DNA of 64,000 bases, from the NCBI GenBank assembly GCA_017307165.1, contig JAFKGK010000001.1, positions 372,001 through 436,000 on the forward strand. Reading direction: 5' to 3'. Below the pieces are notes generated by a model. The model was not told where the DNA came from. It did not search any database and saw only the letters and a list, made by a program, of their open reading frames with translations. The DNA comes from Candidatus Melainabacteria bacterium (GTDB lineage Bacteria; Cyanobacteriota; Vampirovibrionia; Obscuribacterales; Obscuribacteraceae). Of this stretch, positions 9,141 to 17,776 are shown one piece after another. A program made the position numbers and the translations under genes. How positions within the stretch are numbered: position 1 is the stretch's first letter; each line of letters starts with the position of its first letter.

Positions 9141-10079
9141 TTATCTATACTGATTAGTCTGGACGTTGAGCTCCATCAGTCTCAGTACGACTGACAATTG
9201 TTCGCCGATCAGGCGGACTACTTTTTGATCGCCAGGCTTAAATATCTGTTGTGGATTAGGGACTACGATCATCACTCCCAGACGTTGGCCCGTGATATCG
9301 ATTGGCTGTGTGAGGCTGTTCTCGGGCATGTAATGCCCCCTGGCGATTTCTTCTCTAAAGGGCGGCAAACCGAGCTGGCTGGCTATCCTGGCAACATAAC
9401 CTTTTAATCCTTGCTTGTTTGGATCGCCGGATCTTTGATTGTTGGAGGCATCAAGACGTATTACAGAGTGCGTGCCTTGATTGAGCACCAAGCCTAGCGC
9501 CTGATAATCAAGTATGGACGACATCAACTCAAACAATCTCTCGGTGACATTGTCTATATCTAGTGCATCTTCTGCGATCTTGCGGACCTCGTCTACGATA
9601 GTCGCCTCAAAGAGCAATCTCTCCAATAGTTGATTGAGTCTGTTATTGACGTCCTCGACGCTCAAGCTTTTAGTAGGCTCGCCTATCACCCTGAGGCGTG
9701 GCTTGAGCACCGCCTCGGCAAGAAGCTCTCGCGTTGCTTTGATCAGACTGGTAAAACCAGGCTCTTTAGGTATATATCGATCGGCACCTGATTTGAAGCC
9801 CCAAAATCTATCTATAGAGCCGTCAAGTTTGGTCAGCAAAATAACAGGGGTGGCGCAAAGGTCCGGGTCGTTTTTGACCAGTCGACAGAGCTGATAACCA
9901 TTTATGCCAGTCATCACCACATCGGAAATGATCAGATCAGGTAACTCGTGGTAGGCCCTGGCCAGGCCTTCGGCACCGCTCTTGGCCTCTATCACCGTAT
10001 AACCCTCGGCTTCGAGGGTCTTGGCGATGGTGATCAATTGGGTCGGACTATCTTCTATTAATAGTAATCTTAGGGACAT
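9141..10079 (-). CDS. Response regulator with receiver and GAF-like output domain
   Basis: 312 residues. The receiver (about 4-120) has the acidic pair in LLLIEDSPTQL, the phosphoacceptor Asp in DLIISDVVMTGINGYQL, the LLTK switch position and the conserved Lys in YIPKEP. A linker helix leads to a C-terminal GAF-like domain (about 155-305, with QPIDITGQRLGVMIVV) and no DNA-binding motif, so output is probably by protein or ligand interaction. It starts nine bases after the stop of the spermidine-synthase-like membrane protein, so the two are likely co-transcribed. It is tail-to-tail with the acidic repeat gene. No dedicated kinase is adjacent; the nearest histidine kinase is at 17.8 kb. Confidence 0.85.
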   Translation of the reverse strand: MSLRLLLIEDSPTQLITIAKTLEAEGYTVIEAKSGAEGLARAYHELPDLIISDVVMTGINGYQLCRLVKNDPDLCATPVILLTKLDGSIDRFWGFKSGADRYIPKEPGFTSLIKATRELLAEAVLKPRLRVIGEPTKSLSVEDVNNRLNQLLERLLFEATIVDEVRKIAEDALDIDNVTERLFELMSSILDYQALGLVLNQGTHSVIRLDASNNQRSGDPNKQGLKGYVARIASQLGLPPFREEIARGHYMPENSLTQPIDITGQRLGVMIVVPNPQQIFKPGDQKVVRLIGEQLSVVLRLMELNVQTNQYR

Positions 10080-10088
10080 TTACCAAAC

Positions 10089-12758
10089 CTAAATGCTATT
10101 GCAAGTGCTCTCATCTGAAGCCTGCTGTAAAACAGCTCTGATTGCCCGGGATGCCGTCGATATGTCGACTCGAGATGCCCAGCTAGTCTGTGCTAGCAAT
10201 TGCCGTACTGGCTCGGGTGCCGTCGGTCTGAGATTGGCGTATGCCGTCTGCCTGTCTCTCCTGAACCAGGCGTGCAACACGGCGCAGGAATAGTTTGCCG
10301 CACTTTGCCTGCAAAGTCTATGTGCATTTTTTATGGATTGCGCGGCTCGGTCGTATTGTCCTCCGCATAGCTCGATCATGGCTGCCACCAGCTGTGTCTC
10401 ATGATCGTCGGGATAGATCGATAAGGATGCCTCGACATTATTGTTCCCAAGTTTCAAATCTTTCTCGTGCATGGTGGTCAAAAAATTGTCCAGGCTTTCT
10501 CTGCTAGACTTTCTAAGCTTCAGGACATCCAAATTTTGGGGCAGAAAACTCGTAGGTATTTTTTCCGGGCCTTCTGACAAACACTCAGTATTTTTAGAAA
10601 ATTTACTTTTGTTCAAAACTTGCAAATTAGTTTGTATCTGGTTCTCCAGTTTTTGTGAGTCGGTAGAAGGCACTAGATATTGCAGATAAGGCATATCTTT
10701 TGTATTGATGCGACAAGCCTTGGTGTGCAAAGACTGGATGCCATCACAAAGCAAAATTGATCGGTCTATCGACTTTCTATCAAAAAAACCGCAACTCGCC
10801 CACATCCTGAGTGCTGTTTCTGAGCCACCCAGGTTTTGCAGTAGTCTTGAGCGACTGACAGCCCTGTCGTTTTTAGATGCGAGGACGATTATTTCGCCTG
10901 CATGTGGAGGGTGAAAGATCATGATATGGCCGAAAGAATCATTTATGGTGGCAAGCAGACCGGCAAGGGATTGTTGGTCCAGGCCATAGAGCTGGACCCA
11001 TTGCGCAAAGATGCCATTGGCATGCAGTCTGTCGGCTGCAAGGTCAAAAAATTCTTTTGTGTATAAAGGCCCGGAGCCATTGATAAAGGGCTCTGAAGGT
11101 TGACTGATGATTGCATCATATTTTGTGCTCGCTGGCAGAAGACTTAAATAGGCGGCTGCATCGAGTAAATGTATCTTTTTGCCTGAGTCCACCAGATCTT
11201 GAGCTAATTTTGGATGAAAGCAAGCAGATGCTCTCACCACCGCATCGTCCAGCTCGACTACATCAGCAGGCATTTTGAGATCGATGGCAGTCATTGCCGT
11301 AGTGCCGGAGCCCATGCCAATTATCAAGGCATCGATAGGTTGCTGTCCCTGCACTGCATTTGCGAGTGTGTAAGGAACTAAGGCCAGCAACCGCTGTGTT
11401 GGTATATCCGAATTAGGGTGAGGCTGTGACAAGTCGATAGGGATGGACGCCTCAATCTTGCCATTGCTGCTGAGAGTGAGGAGGTTTTGCTCCTGGTCTT
11501 TGTCTACTGCTATCTTTGCTAGATAGCTATCCTGCAAAAATACAGTGTTAGCACTATGTCTTAGCTCTATCTGCTGTATTGAGTTGACCAAGCCTATCAT
11601 GAGTAAAAGGCCTGATAAAATGCGCACCCCCTGTATGTTCGAAGTGGACATTAGTACAAACAATGCGCACAATGCCACCATCGCCCAGACGATAGCCATC
11701 GCCGGCCAGGTGCTGATAATGCCTATTTTGATAAATCCTATAAACAGCAGAGGGCCGATCAGACTCCCCACGGTGCTGGCTGCATAGAGGCCAGCAAAGT
11801 CTCTTTGCGAGATGGCACTGGGATTAGGGGTGAGTAAAAGATGGGGAAATATCAGCGCGGCGACAGTCATTTGCACGAGGTACCTTAATCTGTCGAAGCC
11901 AATCAAGGCTGGCAATGCTATTAGCAAAATACAGAGGAGGAGTATCTTTTTTGTCTTGCTTGCGATAGCAAGGGCTCCTGAGCCTATGGTCAAGGCCACT
12001 ATGGCTAGTGCCAGCATGATCGTCGTACTGGCGTAGTTGCTCCCAACGGATGTAGCAACCTGACGCATCACCGCCGATTCGACCAAGATAAATGCCAGGC
12101 CTGCAGCCAGTGCCGCAAGACGATGCCGCTTGCTCAAAGGGCGCAGTGCAATCTCCTCTGCCACTACTGGTGATGGTGCGGCCGTTTCTTTATGTTTTAC
12201 GTTTATGCTTGCGCAAATCAAATTTAGTATCGAAAACACGATCGCAAATGTATATGTGGATGTCATCCCTCCCGAAACAAGGGGCAGTGAGAGAGCCAGC
12301 CCAAGTAGGGCCCCCAGGTTGAAGACAGTGAGTGCTTGCATCGGCGGAATCCTGCGAGCCTGCTCGACGGTCAGCATGCTCGGCAAAGTACGCCCGGCTG
12401 CAATAGCTGCGATCGTGAGGCAGGCCATATTGAGCAAGACCGGCAAAAATGTTATCTGTGAGAGAGCCGTGACTGGAGTCAAAAAGCAGCGGTCAAACAA
12501 GTAATATTGGATCGCTGTAGCAGTCAACAGCATTATCCCCCCGGCTCTTGGGCCGAGTACACGGGTGATGCCACTGGCGCCGATAGCAAATCCGGCCATG
12601 TAGCTAAAGAGCGCAAGGCTCATGGCAAGTGCACCAGGCAGGCCCAGGGGACCAGCCAGATCGATGCCCCTCGATTGGACTATCATGCTAGCTGCCGCTG
12701 CCGCAAAAATGGCGGTAAAGAGCCTGATGGGCGCATTTTTATCGTCTTTGCTGCTCAT
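10089..12758 (-). CDS. Polytopic membrane protein fused to a spermidine-synthase-like domain
   Basis: 889 residues from ATG 12758 (MSSKDDKNAPIRLF); upstream codons would overlap the divergent sbcC start. The first 400 or so residues form about 12 hydrophobic segments. A Rossmann aminopropyltransferase-like domain follows (about 455-700), with the SAM-binding motif ALIIGMGSGTTAM, the acidic VVELDDAVV and the later ISQPSEPFINGSGPLYT. The spermidine synthase catalytic Asp region (normally DxxDP) reads IISQPSEP here, so classical putrescine aminopropyltransferase chemistry is doubtful. A helical C-terminal extension (about 700-889) follows, with features of a degenerate TPR. Membrane-anchored SpeE-like fusions are known in many genomes but their substrates are mostly untested. 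It is likely in an operon with the downstream response regulator. Confidence 0.8.
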   Translation of the reverse strand: MSSKDDKNAPIRLFTAIFAAAAASMIVQSRGIDLAGPLGLPGALAMSLALFSYMAGFAIGASGITRVLGPRAGGIMLLTATAIQYYLFDRCFLTPVTALSQITFLPVLLNMACLTIAAIAAGRTLPSMLTVEQARRIPPMQALTVFNLGALLGLALSLPLVSGGMTSTYTFAIVFSILNLICASINVKHKETAAPSPVVAEEIALRPLSKRHRLAALAAGLAFILVESAVMRQVATSVGSNYASTTIMLALAIVALTIGSGALAIASKTKKILLLCILLIALPALIGFDRLRYLVQMTVAALIFPHLLLTPNPSAISQRDFAGLYAASTVGSLIGPLLFIGFIKIGIISTWPAMAIVWAMVALCALFVLMSTSNIQGVRILSGLLLMIGLVNSIQQIELRHSANTVFLQDSYLAKIAVDKDQEQNLLTLSSNGKIEASIPIDLSQPHPNSDIPTQRLLALVPYTLANAVQGQQPIDALIIGMGSGTTAMTAIDLKMPADVVELDDAVVRASACFHPKLAQDLVDSGKKIHLLDAAAYLSLLPASTKYDAIISQPSEPFINGSGPLYTKEFFDLAADRLHANGIFAQWVQLYGLDQQSLAGLLATINDSFGHIMIFHPPHAGEIIVLASKNDRAVSRSRLLQNLGGSETALRMWASCGFFDRKSIDRSILLCDGIQSLHTKACRINTKDMPYLQYLVPSTDSQKLENQIQTNLQVLNKSKFSKNTECLSEGPEKIPTSFLPQNLDVLKLRKSSRESLDNFLTTMHEKDLKLGNNNVEASLSIYPDDHETQLVAAMIELCGGQYDRAAQSIKNAHRLCRQSAANYSCAVLHAWFRRDRQTAYANLRPTAPEPVRQLLAQTSWASRVDISTASRAIRAVLQQASDESTCNSI

Positions 12759-12776
12759 ACCTGTTAATCTAAACAC

Positions 12777-15700
12777 GTGATAGTCAATTCTATACACCTA
12801 CACAATTTTATGAGTTATGCCGACGCTCGGCTTGACCTGGCCGGCTGCCCGGTGGTTTGCCTGACCGGTAGTAATGGAGCAGGCAAGTCTGCTCTGCTGG
12901 ATGGCCTTAGTTGGGCTCTTTGGGAAGAAGGTCGTGGCTCCAGCGATGATCTTGTGCGCTTGGGCGAAAGAGAAATGTGGGTTGAGGTCGTATTAGAGCA
13001 CGAGGGGCGCCAATACCGCATAAAACGATCGCGCCACAAGCAAGGCAAGGCCGGCGGCAAAGGCATTTCCAAGGGCAATCTCGATTTTCAAGTGCAGACT
13101 CAGAATGGTAGTTGGCAAAGTATGACCGCCGCCAGCATGAAAGAGACCACAAAAAATATCAGTGACCTCTTACGCATGGACTTCGACACTTTCATCAACT
13201 CTGCTTATCTAAAACAGGGAAGAGCCGAAGAATTTACGACCCGCGCCCCACAAGAGCGCAAGCAGGTCTTATGCGAAATACTAGGATTGTCGTTTTTTGA
13301 TCGTCTACAAGAAGAGGCACGAGCTCAAGCCAAGCGTACCAAAGTCACTATCGAGGCAATGGAGTTGAGCCTTGGCCGGTATGATGGACTCTTGGCTGAA
13401 ATGCAGCAGATTGATGCTGAGGAGGCAGTGGATCGCGAGAGCTTTGAAAATCGCTCCGAAGAATCATCCGGCCTTGAAAGAGAAATTGCCGCTCTCGAGG
13501 CATCGCAGGTGGAGGGGCGTTTGCACGCCCAAAATTTGGCGCGTCAAAAAGATGACCTTGCAATCAATACCCGCCAGGCCGAAAAATTGAAGGCAGAGCG
13601 AGATCGCCTGCTCAAGCGGGATAGCGAGCTCAATCTACAACTGGCTGATATGTCAGACCTAAAGATCAAGGTAGAGATGTTTCAAACGGTTCGACAAAAA
13701 GTCGAGCAGTTTGACAATCTTTTTGCCAAACAGCAAGATCTGCAAGAAACAAAAATACAGTTGGTCAATAAGCTCGCCAATTTGCGCAGTCGTCTCGAGG
13801 TCCAACTCGAGGGCCTAAAGCGCGAAGAGCAAGATGCTTTAAAAGAACAGGAGCGACTCGACAAAGAATTACAGGATGTTGAAAAGGTCAAGAAGACCTA
13901 TGCCGAGTATCGAGCATCAGTGGCGGAAGAGGCAAAGCAACTGGGCAATCAGGAGGCTTTTAACCAGCTTAGTAAAAGGGTCAACGAATTAAACACCATT
14001 ATCGGTGAACAAAAGATCAGGCTCGAAGTAGAGCTGGGGCAAAAAGAAAGACAGCTAAAGGATTTTGCCGAGATCGTGCGATCGAATGAGAGCCTGGATC
14101 GCGAGGGCCTGGAGTTGGCCGAACGCAGAGAGGAGCTGGATAAGTACGAAACCGAGTTTGAACTCGTCGAAAAGCAAGGCATCACTTTTCGCAATGATAT
14201 CGAATCGGCCAATCTTAAAATCCAAGAATGCAAGCAGCGGCAGATCGAAAACCTAAAAAAAGTCGAAGAGCTCAAGCAGCACGAGCATAGTCCGCTCTGT
14301 CCCCTCTGCTCGGCTCCCATAGTCGACCGGGCCAAAGTGATCGACTCGTATCTCGATGGCAATCGCACCCTCGATCGAGAGATAGATGAGCTAGAAGCCA
14401 GAGTCGGCACTCTAGAAGAAGAAAGGCAGAAGGCGCGCAAAAAGTATATGGAGCTCAAACGAGAGCTGGATCAGCGTAAAGAGCTCGATCGTCGCATAGG
14501 GCAATACAACGAAAAACTATCGTCTCTGGATAGGGCTAGAACCAATTTTGATAAGCTCAAGTCGGATTGCGACAAGATCAAGGATGATCTAGCAGGCGAA
14601 AATTTTGCGCAAGTAGAAAAAGAAAGTCTCATCAATGTCAAAGCCGAGTTGATCAAGCTAGACTTTGATCCTGCTGTCTTTGCCAGCCTCCAGTCGCAAA
14701 TCAGGCTCAAGCGTCACATAGAGGGCCGTTACCAGCAACTTGAGCGAGACCTGGTGCGCAAAGGCGAGCTTGCGGCAAAGATACCGGATTTGGTGGCAAG
14801 GATAGCCGCCCTCACTCAAGAGTTGCAAGGCGAGACCTATGGGCAGCAAGAAAGGGCACATTTGGCCGAGATACTGGCTTCGATCAAGACCCTTGCCTAC
14901 GATCGCGAAGAACATGCCAGACTCAAAAAGGAGCTCGGACAACTTTTTGAGGCAAACGAAAAATCGCAAGAATTATCGCGCGCCATGGCTGAGAAACCCC
15001 TGATCGAAAGCCAGCTCTTGCAGCTGCAGGATAACCTCAATGAGGTCGAAGCCCGGCGGACTGCATTGGCTGCCCAAGTCATCGTGCTCGAGCGCAATGT
15101 CTCGGATCTGCCAGCGGTCGATAGCAAGATCGCTCAATTGAGACCTGCTCTGTCTATTTGTCTGGAGGCCCGAGCTAAGGCCAGCGAAAAACTGGCTGTC
15201 CTGGCCAATCGCAGAGAGAGGCTGAGCCAGGAAGTCGCCCGCATGGATAGCGAGCGCAATATGCTTTTGGATAAAAAGAAAGATCTAGAAGATCTGCAGT
15301 TTCTTTCCGAAGCTTTTGGTAAAAAAGGCATCCAGGCGGTGATCATAGAAAACGCCATACCCGAGATCGAAGCCGAGGCCAATCGCATCCTCAGTCGCTT
15401 GACCGAAAACCGTATGCATATTGCCCTGGTGACCCAGGCCAAGACCAAAGCCGGGACTATCTCCGAAACCCTCGAGATAGTGATTGGAGATGAGGTAGGC
15501 ACTCGCAATTATGAGCTTTACAGTGGCGGTGAAGCCTTTAAGGTCAATTTTGCCTTGCGTATTGCCCTATCTCGGCTGCTTGCCAGGCGTGCCGGTGCTA
15601 AGCTAGAAACACTCATTATCGATGAGGGTTTTGGCTCTCAAGACGATGGCAGTCGCGACAAATTGGTCAAAGCCATTCGTTTGATCCAGCAAGATTTTTC

Positions 15701-15806
15701 GCGCGTCATCATCATCACGCATATCCAGGATGTACGTGAGATGTTTCCCGTGCAGATCCTCGTCGAAAAGAAGCACGGCATCTCTGCTCTCAAGCTCATA
15801 TCCTAA
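12777..15806 (+). CDS. sbcC: SbcC/Rad50-type SMC nuclease-complex ATPase
   Basis: 1009 residues from GTG 12777; the start MIVNSIHLHNFMSY is family-typical. Walker A is GSNGAGKSALL. Long coiled coils (about 180-480 and 520-840) flank a zinc-hook C-P-L-C (Cys508, Cys511). The C-terminal lobe has the ABC signature YSGGEAFKVNFALRIALSRL, Walker B LIIDEGFGSQD and the His switch IIITHIQD. SbcC with the nuclease SbcD processes DNA ends and hairpins. No sbcD is in the window: the neighbours are a divergent membrane protein and a convergent DUF2142 gene. Only 18 bases separate its start from the divergent start, so at least one promoter must lie inside the other gene. No ribosome binding site is visible, so leaderless translation is possible. 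Confidence 0.93.
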   Translation: MIVNSIHLHNFMSYADARLDLAGCPVVCLTGSNGAGKSALLDGLSWALWEEGRGSSDDLVRLGEREMWVEVVLEHEGRQYRIKRSRHKQGKAGGKGISKGNLDFQVQTQNGSWQSMTAASMKETTKNISDLLRMDFDTFINSAYLKQGRAEEFTTRAPQERKQVLCEILGLSFFDRLQEEARAQAKRTKVTIEAMELSLGRYDGLLAEMQQIDAEEAVDRESFENRSEESSGLEREIAALEASQVEGRLHAQNLARQKDDLAINTRQAEKLKAERDRLLKRDSELNLQLADMSDLKIKVEMFQTVRQKVEQFDNLFAKQQDLQETKIQLVNKLANLRSRLEVQLEGLKREEQDALKEQERLDKELQDVEKVKKTYAEYRASVAEEAKQLGNQEAFNQLSKRVNELNTIIGEQKIRLEVELGQKERQLKDFAEIVRSNESLDREGLELAERREELDKYETEFELVEKQGITFRNDIESANLKIQECKQRQIENLKKVEELKQHEHSPLCPLCSAPIVDRAKVIDSYLDGNRTLDREIDELEARVGTLEEERQKARKKYMELKRELDQRKELDRRIGQYNEKLSSLDRARTNFDKLKSDCDKIKDDLAGENFAQVEKESLINVKAELIKLDFDPAVFASLQSQIRLKRHIEGRYQQLERDLVRKGELAAKIPDLVARIAALTQELQGETYGQQERAHLAEILASIKTLAYDREEHARLKKELGQLFEANEKSQELSRAMAEKPLIESQLLQLQDNLNEVEARRTALAAQVIVLERNVSDLPAVDSKIAQLRPALSICLEARAKASEKLAVLANRRERLSQEVARMDSERNMLLDKKKDLEDLQFLSEAFGKKGIQAVIIENAIPEIEAEANRILSRLTENRMHIALVTQAKTKAGTISETLEIVIGDEVGTRNYELYSGGEAFKVNFALRIALSRLLARRAGAKLETLIIDEGFGSQDDGSRDKLVKAIRLIQQDFSRVIIITHIQDVREMFPVQILVEKKHGISALKLIS

Positions 15807-15816
15807 ACAGTCTATT

Positions 15817-17115
15817 TTAGTAGCTGCGAGCCAAGCTCAAGCCAAAGCTTGATACCAGCATGACGGTGGCACATACGGTGCCGGCTGTCAAAAGAGCCAG
15901 CAAAGCGCATGTGGCCACTAGAGCTGTTTTGCCTGGTAGACGAGAGAGTCCGCGCAACATCCAGGCAAAAACAAAGATTTCGCAAGGAAATAGATAACGC
16001 CCCTGTCCGCCCCCGAGATTTTGCATCTGCGCATAGACCATGGCTGCAAAATTGAGGATTATGGCTGCACCCATATACAACCAAAACAGTTGATTTTCCT
16101 CTTTCTCCTGGCCTTTCAGACATAAGGCCCCGGTGCTCAAGATGATCATGCCAAGAAAAGATTGATAGAGAAAGTTTGGTAGAGGCATGTCCAGGTAGCC
16201 GAAGCAGCCATAAAACGAATTGAACCACAATTGCCACCATGTTCTTTCTTTGAGTACATGGGCAAGGCTTTGCGTGGCCGTGGGGTCTTTGTGATATATC
16301 TCGGCCCAGTGAGCAACCATGGTGCGAGTCCCGAGAAAATCTCCGTCAAAGACATCTCCGTTGCGCAAAAAGCACCAGACACTGATACTACCAGCAATGG
16401 CAGTTATTAGTATCGCATGAGTGATCGTCTTAAATCGCCTTGGCTGGTCGGTATCATGTCGGGCTGCCTGATCCCTCGCCTCTTGCCAATACAAGATGGC
16501 AAAGACCATTGCAACGGCCGGCAAGATGCAATATCCAGAAAATTTTGACAGCAGCAAATAGCCTACAGCCAGTCCCAGGCAGAGACTACGCGAAGCGCTG
16601 ATGCCTGCTTTCAGGATCTTGTAGATCAAGACAGCGATGATGGCTGAGATGCAAGCTGTGCTGGCGTCATTATTGGCATAAGCAGTGACGTAGTTGAACT
16701 GTGGGTGCAAAGCCACGGCTAGCGGTAATGCCCAGCGGATCAAAGGGTGGTAAGGAGGAGGAAAGAGTTTTTGACCCAGGTAATGAGCGCAAGCAATTGT
16801 GATTAGCCCGCATACGACAGAGCCAAGCCTGATCCAGCGAGTGAAATCCATGAGTTGGGCGCCATGGTCCACCAGCCGAGATAGCCAACCCCAGGCCACA
16901 TGTGGGAGATAGCCCATTGCCGGCATTGAGCCGTACACGGCCGATGCTCCGCCATCGTGCACTTCAGCTGCATATGGCAATCGCGCATGCGAGACCATAA
17001 AATCAATCATCCAGTAATGCGCAAACTCATCTGGTGCCTTGACCATTGGAATGGCCATGACCCAGATCAGATGGAGGATGGCAGATGCCGATAGTAAAAG
17101 GATCAGTGGCCTCAA
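15817..17115 (-). CDS. DUF2142-type multipass membrane protein
   Basis: 432 residues with about nine to ten hydrophobic segments. The N-terminal segment is followed by KAPDEFAHYWMIDFM, matching the (P)PDE-x-AH motif of DUF2142 proteins, which resemble GT-C glycosyltransferases; in that fold acidic residues in the first periplasmic loop are catalytic. A later FLGTRTMVAHWAEIY and a C-terminal GGQGRYLFPCEIFVFAWML (R-Y-L-F-P) fit that fold. The substrate is unknown; envelope polysaccharide or protein glycosylation is the usual proposal. The ATG overlaps the stop of the upstream uridine-kinase-like gene by four bases, so the two are translationally coupled. Confidence 0.78.
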   Translation of the reverse strand: MRPLILLLSASAILHLIWVMAIPMVKAPDEFAHYWMIDFMVSHARLPYAAEVHDGGASAVYGSMPAMGYLPHVAWGWLSRLVDHGAQLMDFTRWIRLGSVVCGLITIACAHYLGQKLFPPPYHPLIRWALPLAVALHPQFNYVTAYANNDASTACISAIIAVLIYKILKAGISASRSLCLGLAVGYLLLSKFSGYCILPAVAMVFAILYWQEARDQAARHDTDQPRRFKTITHAILITAIAGSISVWCFLRNGDVFDGDFLGTRTMVAHWAEIYHKDPTATQSLAHVLKERTWWQLWFNSFYGCFGYLDMPLPNFLYQSFLGMIILSTGALCLKGQEKEENQLFWLYMGAAIILNFAAMVYAQMQNLGGGQGRYLFPCEIFVFAWMLRGLSRLPGKTALVATCALLALLTAGTVCATVMLVSSFGLSLARSY

Positions 17116-17678
17116 GCAAGCATGCCGCCGTGCATTTCTTCGCCCATCAAAATCAAATCCGCCAGACTCTTCATTGGCTCGACATATCTCGAATAAGCGT
17201 CTTCGACTTGCAGCGAGCGGGCAATAGTCTCTCGTGATGATCTCCCTCTCTGGACATCGCGGCGCAATCTGCGGGCCATTCTCTGATCGATTGGAGTATC
17301 GATAAAGATCTTGAGGGAGGCGATCTCGTCCATCGGGCTATGAAAGGCAAAGATGCCCTCGACCACGATAATACCGCTCTTGGGCGGAGGTACTGTCTGC
17401 TTGCCCTCGCGCTTGCAGGAAAGCATGCTGTAGACCGGAATATCGACAGCTTCTCCAGAGGCCAGAGTGAGGCAGGCCTGAGCTAGTTCGTCTAAGGCGA
17501 CGGTGGAAGGATGGTCAAAATCGTAAGTACCGTCTTGGCGAGGGGTGAGGTCCTCGAGATCTTTATAAAAACTGTCAGTGGCGAGGATCGCGGCTTGCAA
17601 AAATTTGCGGGCCAGAGTCGATTTGCCTGAGCCGGAACCGCCGCATATGGCTATGATCTGGGATTGTCTGTTTTTCAT
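17112..17678 (-). CDS. Uridine-kinase-like P-loop phosphotransferase
   Basis: 188 residues, slightly shorter than Udk (about 210). It has Walker A GGSGSGKSTLA, then ATDSFYKDLEDL and DFDHPSTV, which match the uridine kinase/phosphoribulokinase family (D-F-D-H-P). The family's IVVEGIFAF strand and a lid-like RMARRLRRDVQRGRS follow. It likely phosphorylates uridine or a similar small molecule. The product could be another member such as a nucleoside-like kinase, since Udk-specific C-terminal residues are not all present. It overlaps the DUF2142 gene by four bases. The kinase at 17777 is divergent, with a 98-base spacer. Confidence 0.82.
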   Translation of the reverse strand: MKNRQSQIIAICGGSGSGKSTLARKFLQAAILATDSFYKDLEDLTPRQDGTYDFDHPSTVALDELAQACLTLASGEAVDIPVYSMLSCKREGKQTVPPPKSGIIVVEGIFAFHSPMDEIASLKIFIDTPIDQRMARRLRRDVQRGRSSRETIARSLQVEDAYSRYVEPMKSLADLILMGEEMHGGMLA

Positions 17679-17765
17679 CAGTTAAGGTTTTGGGGTGGGG
17701 CGTGAGCTATGATCAAAAAATACAAGCTTACAGTAAATAACTAGAAACTATCTTTTTGCTCTAGC

Positions 17766-17770
17766 AGGAG
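17766..17770 (+). promoter_or_regulatory. Ribosome binding site for an ATT-initiated kinase
   Basis: AGGAG lies six bases before ATT 17777, the spacing expected for a bacterial start. The frame has a TAG at 17762-17764, and no ATG, GTG or TTG occurs in frame between there and ATG 17909. Confidence 0.6.
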
Positions 17771-17776
17771 TTACTT

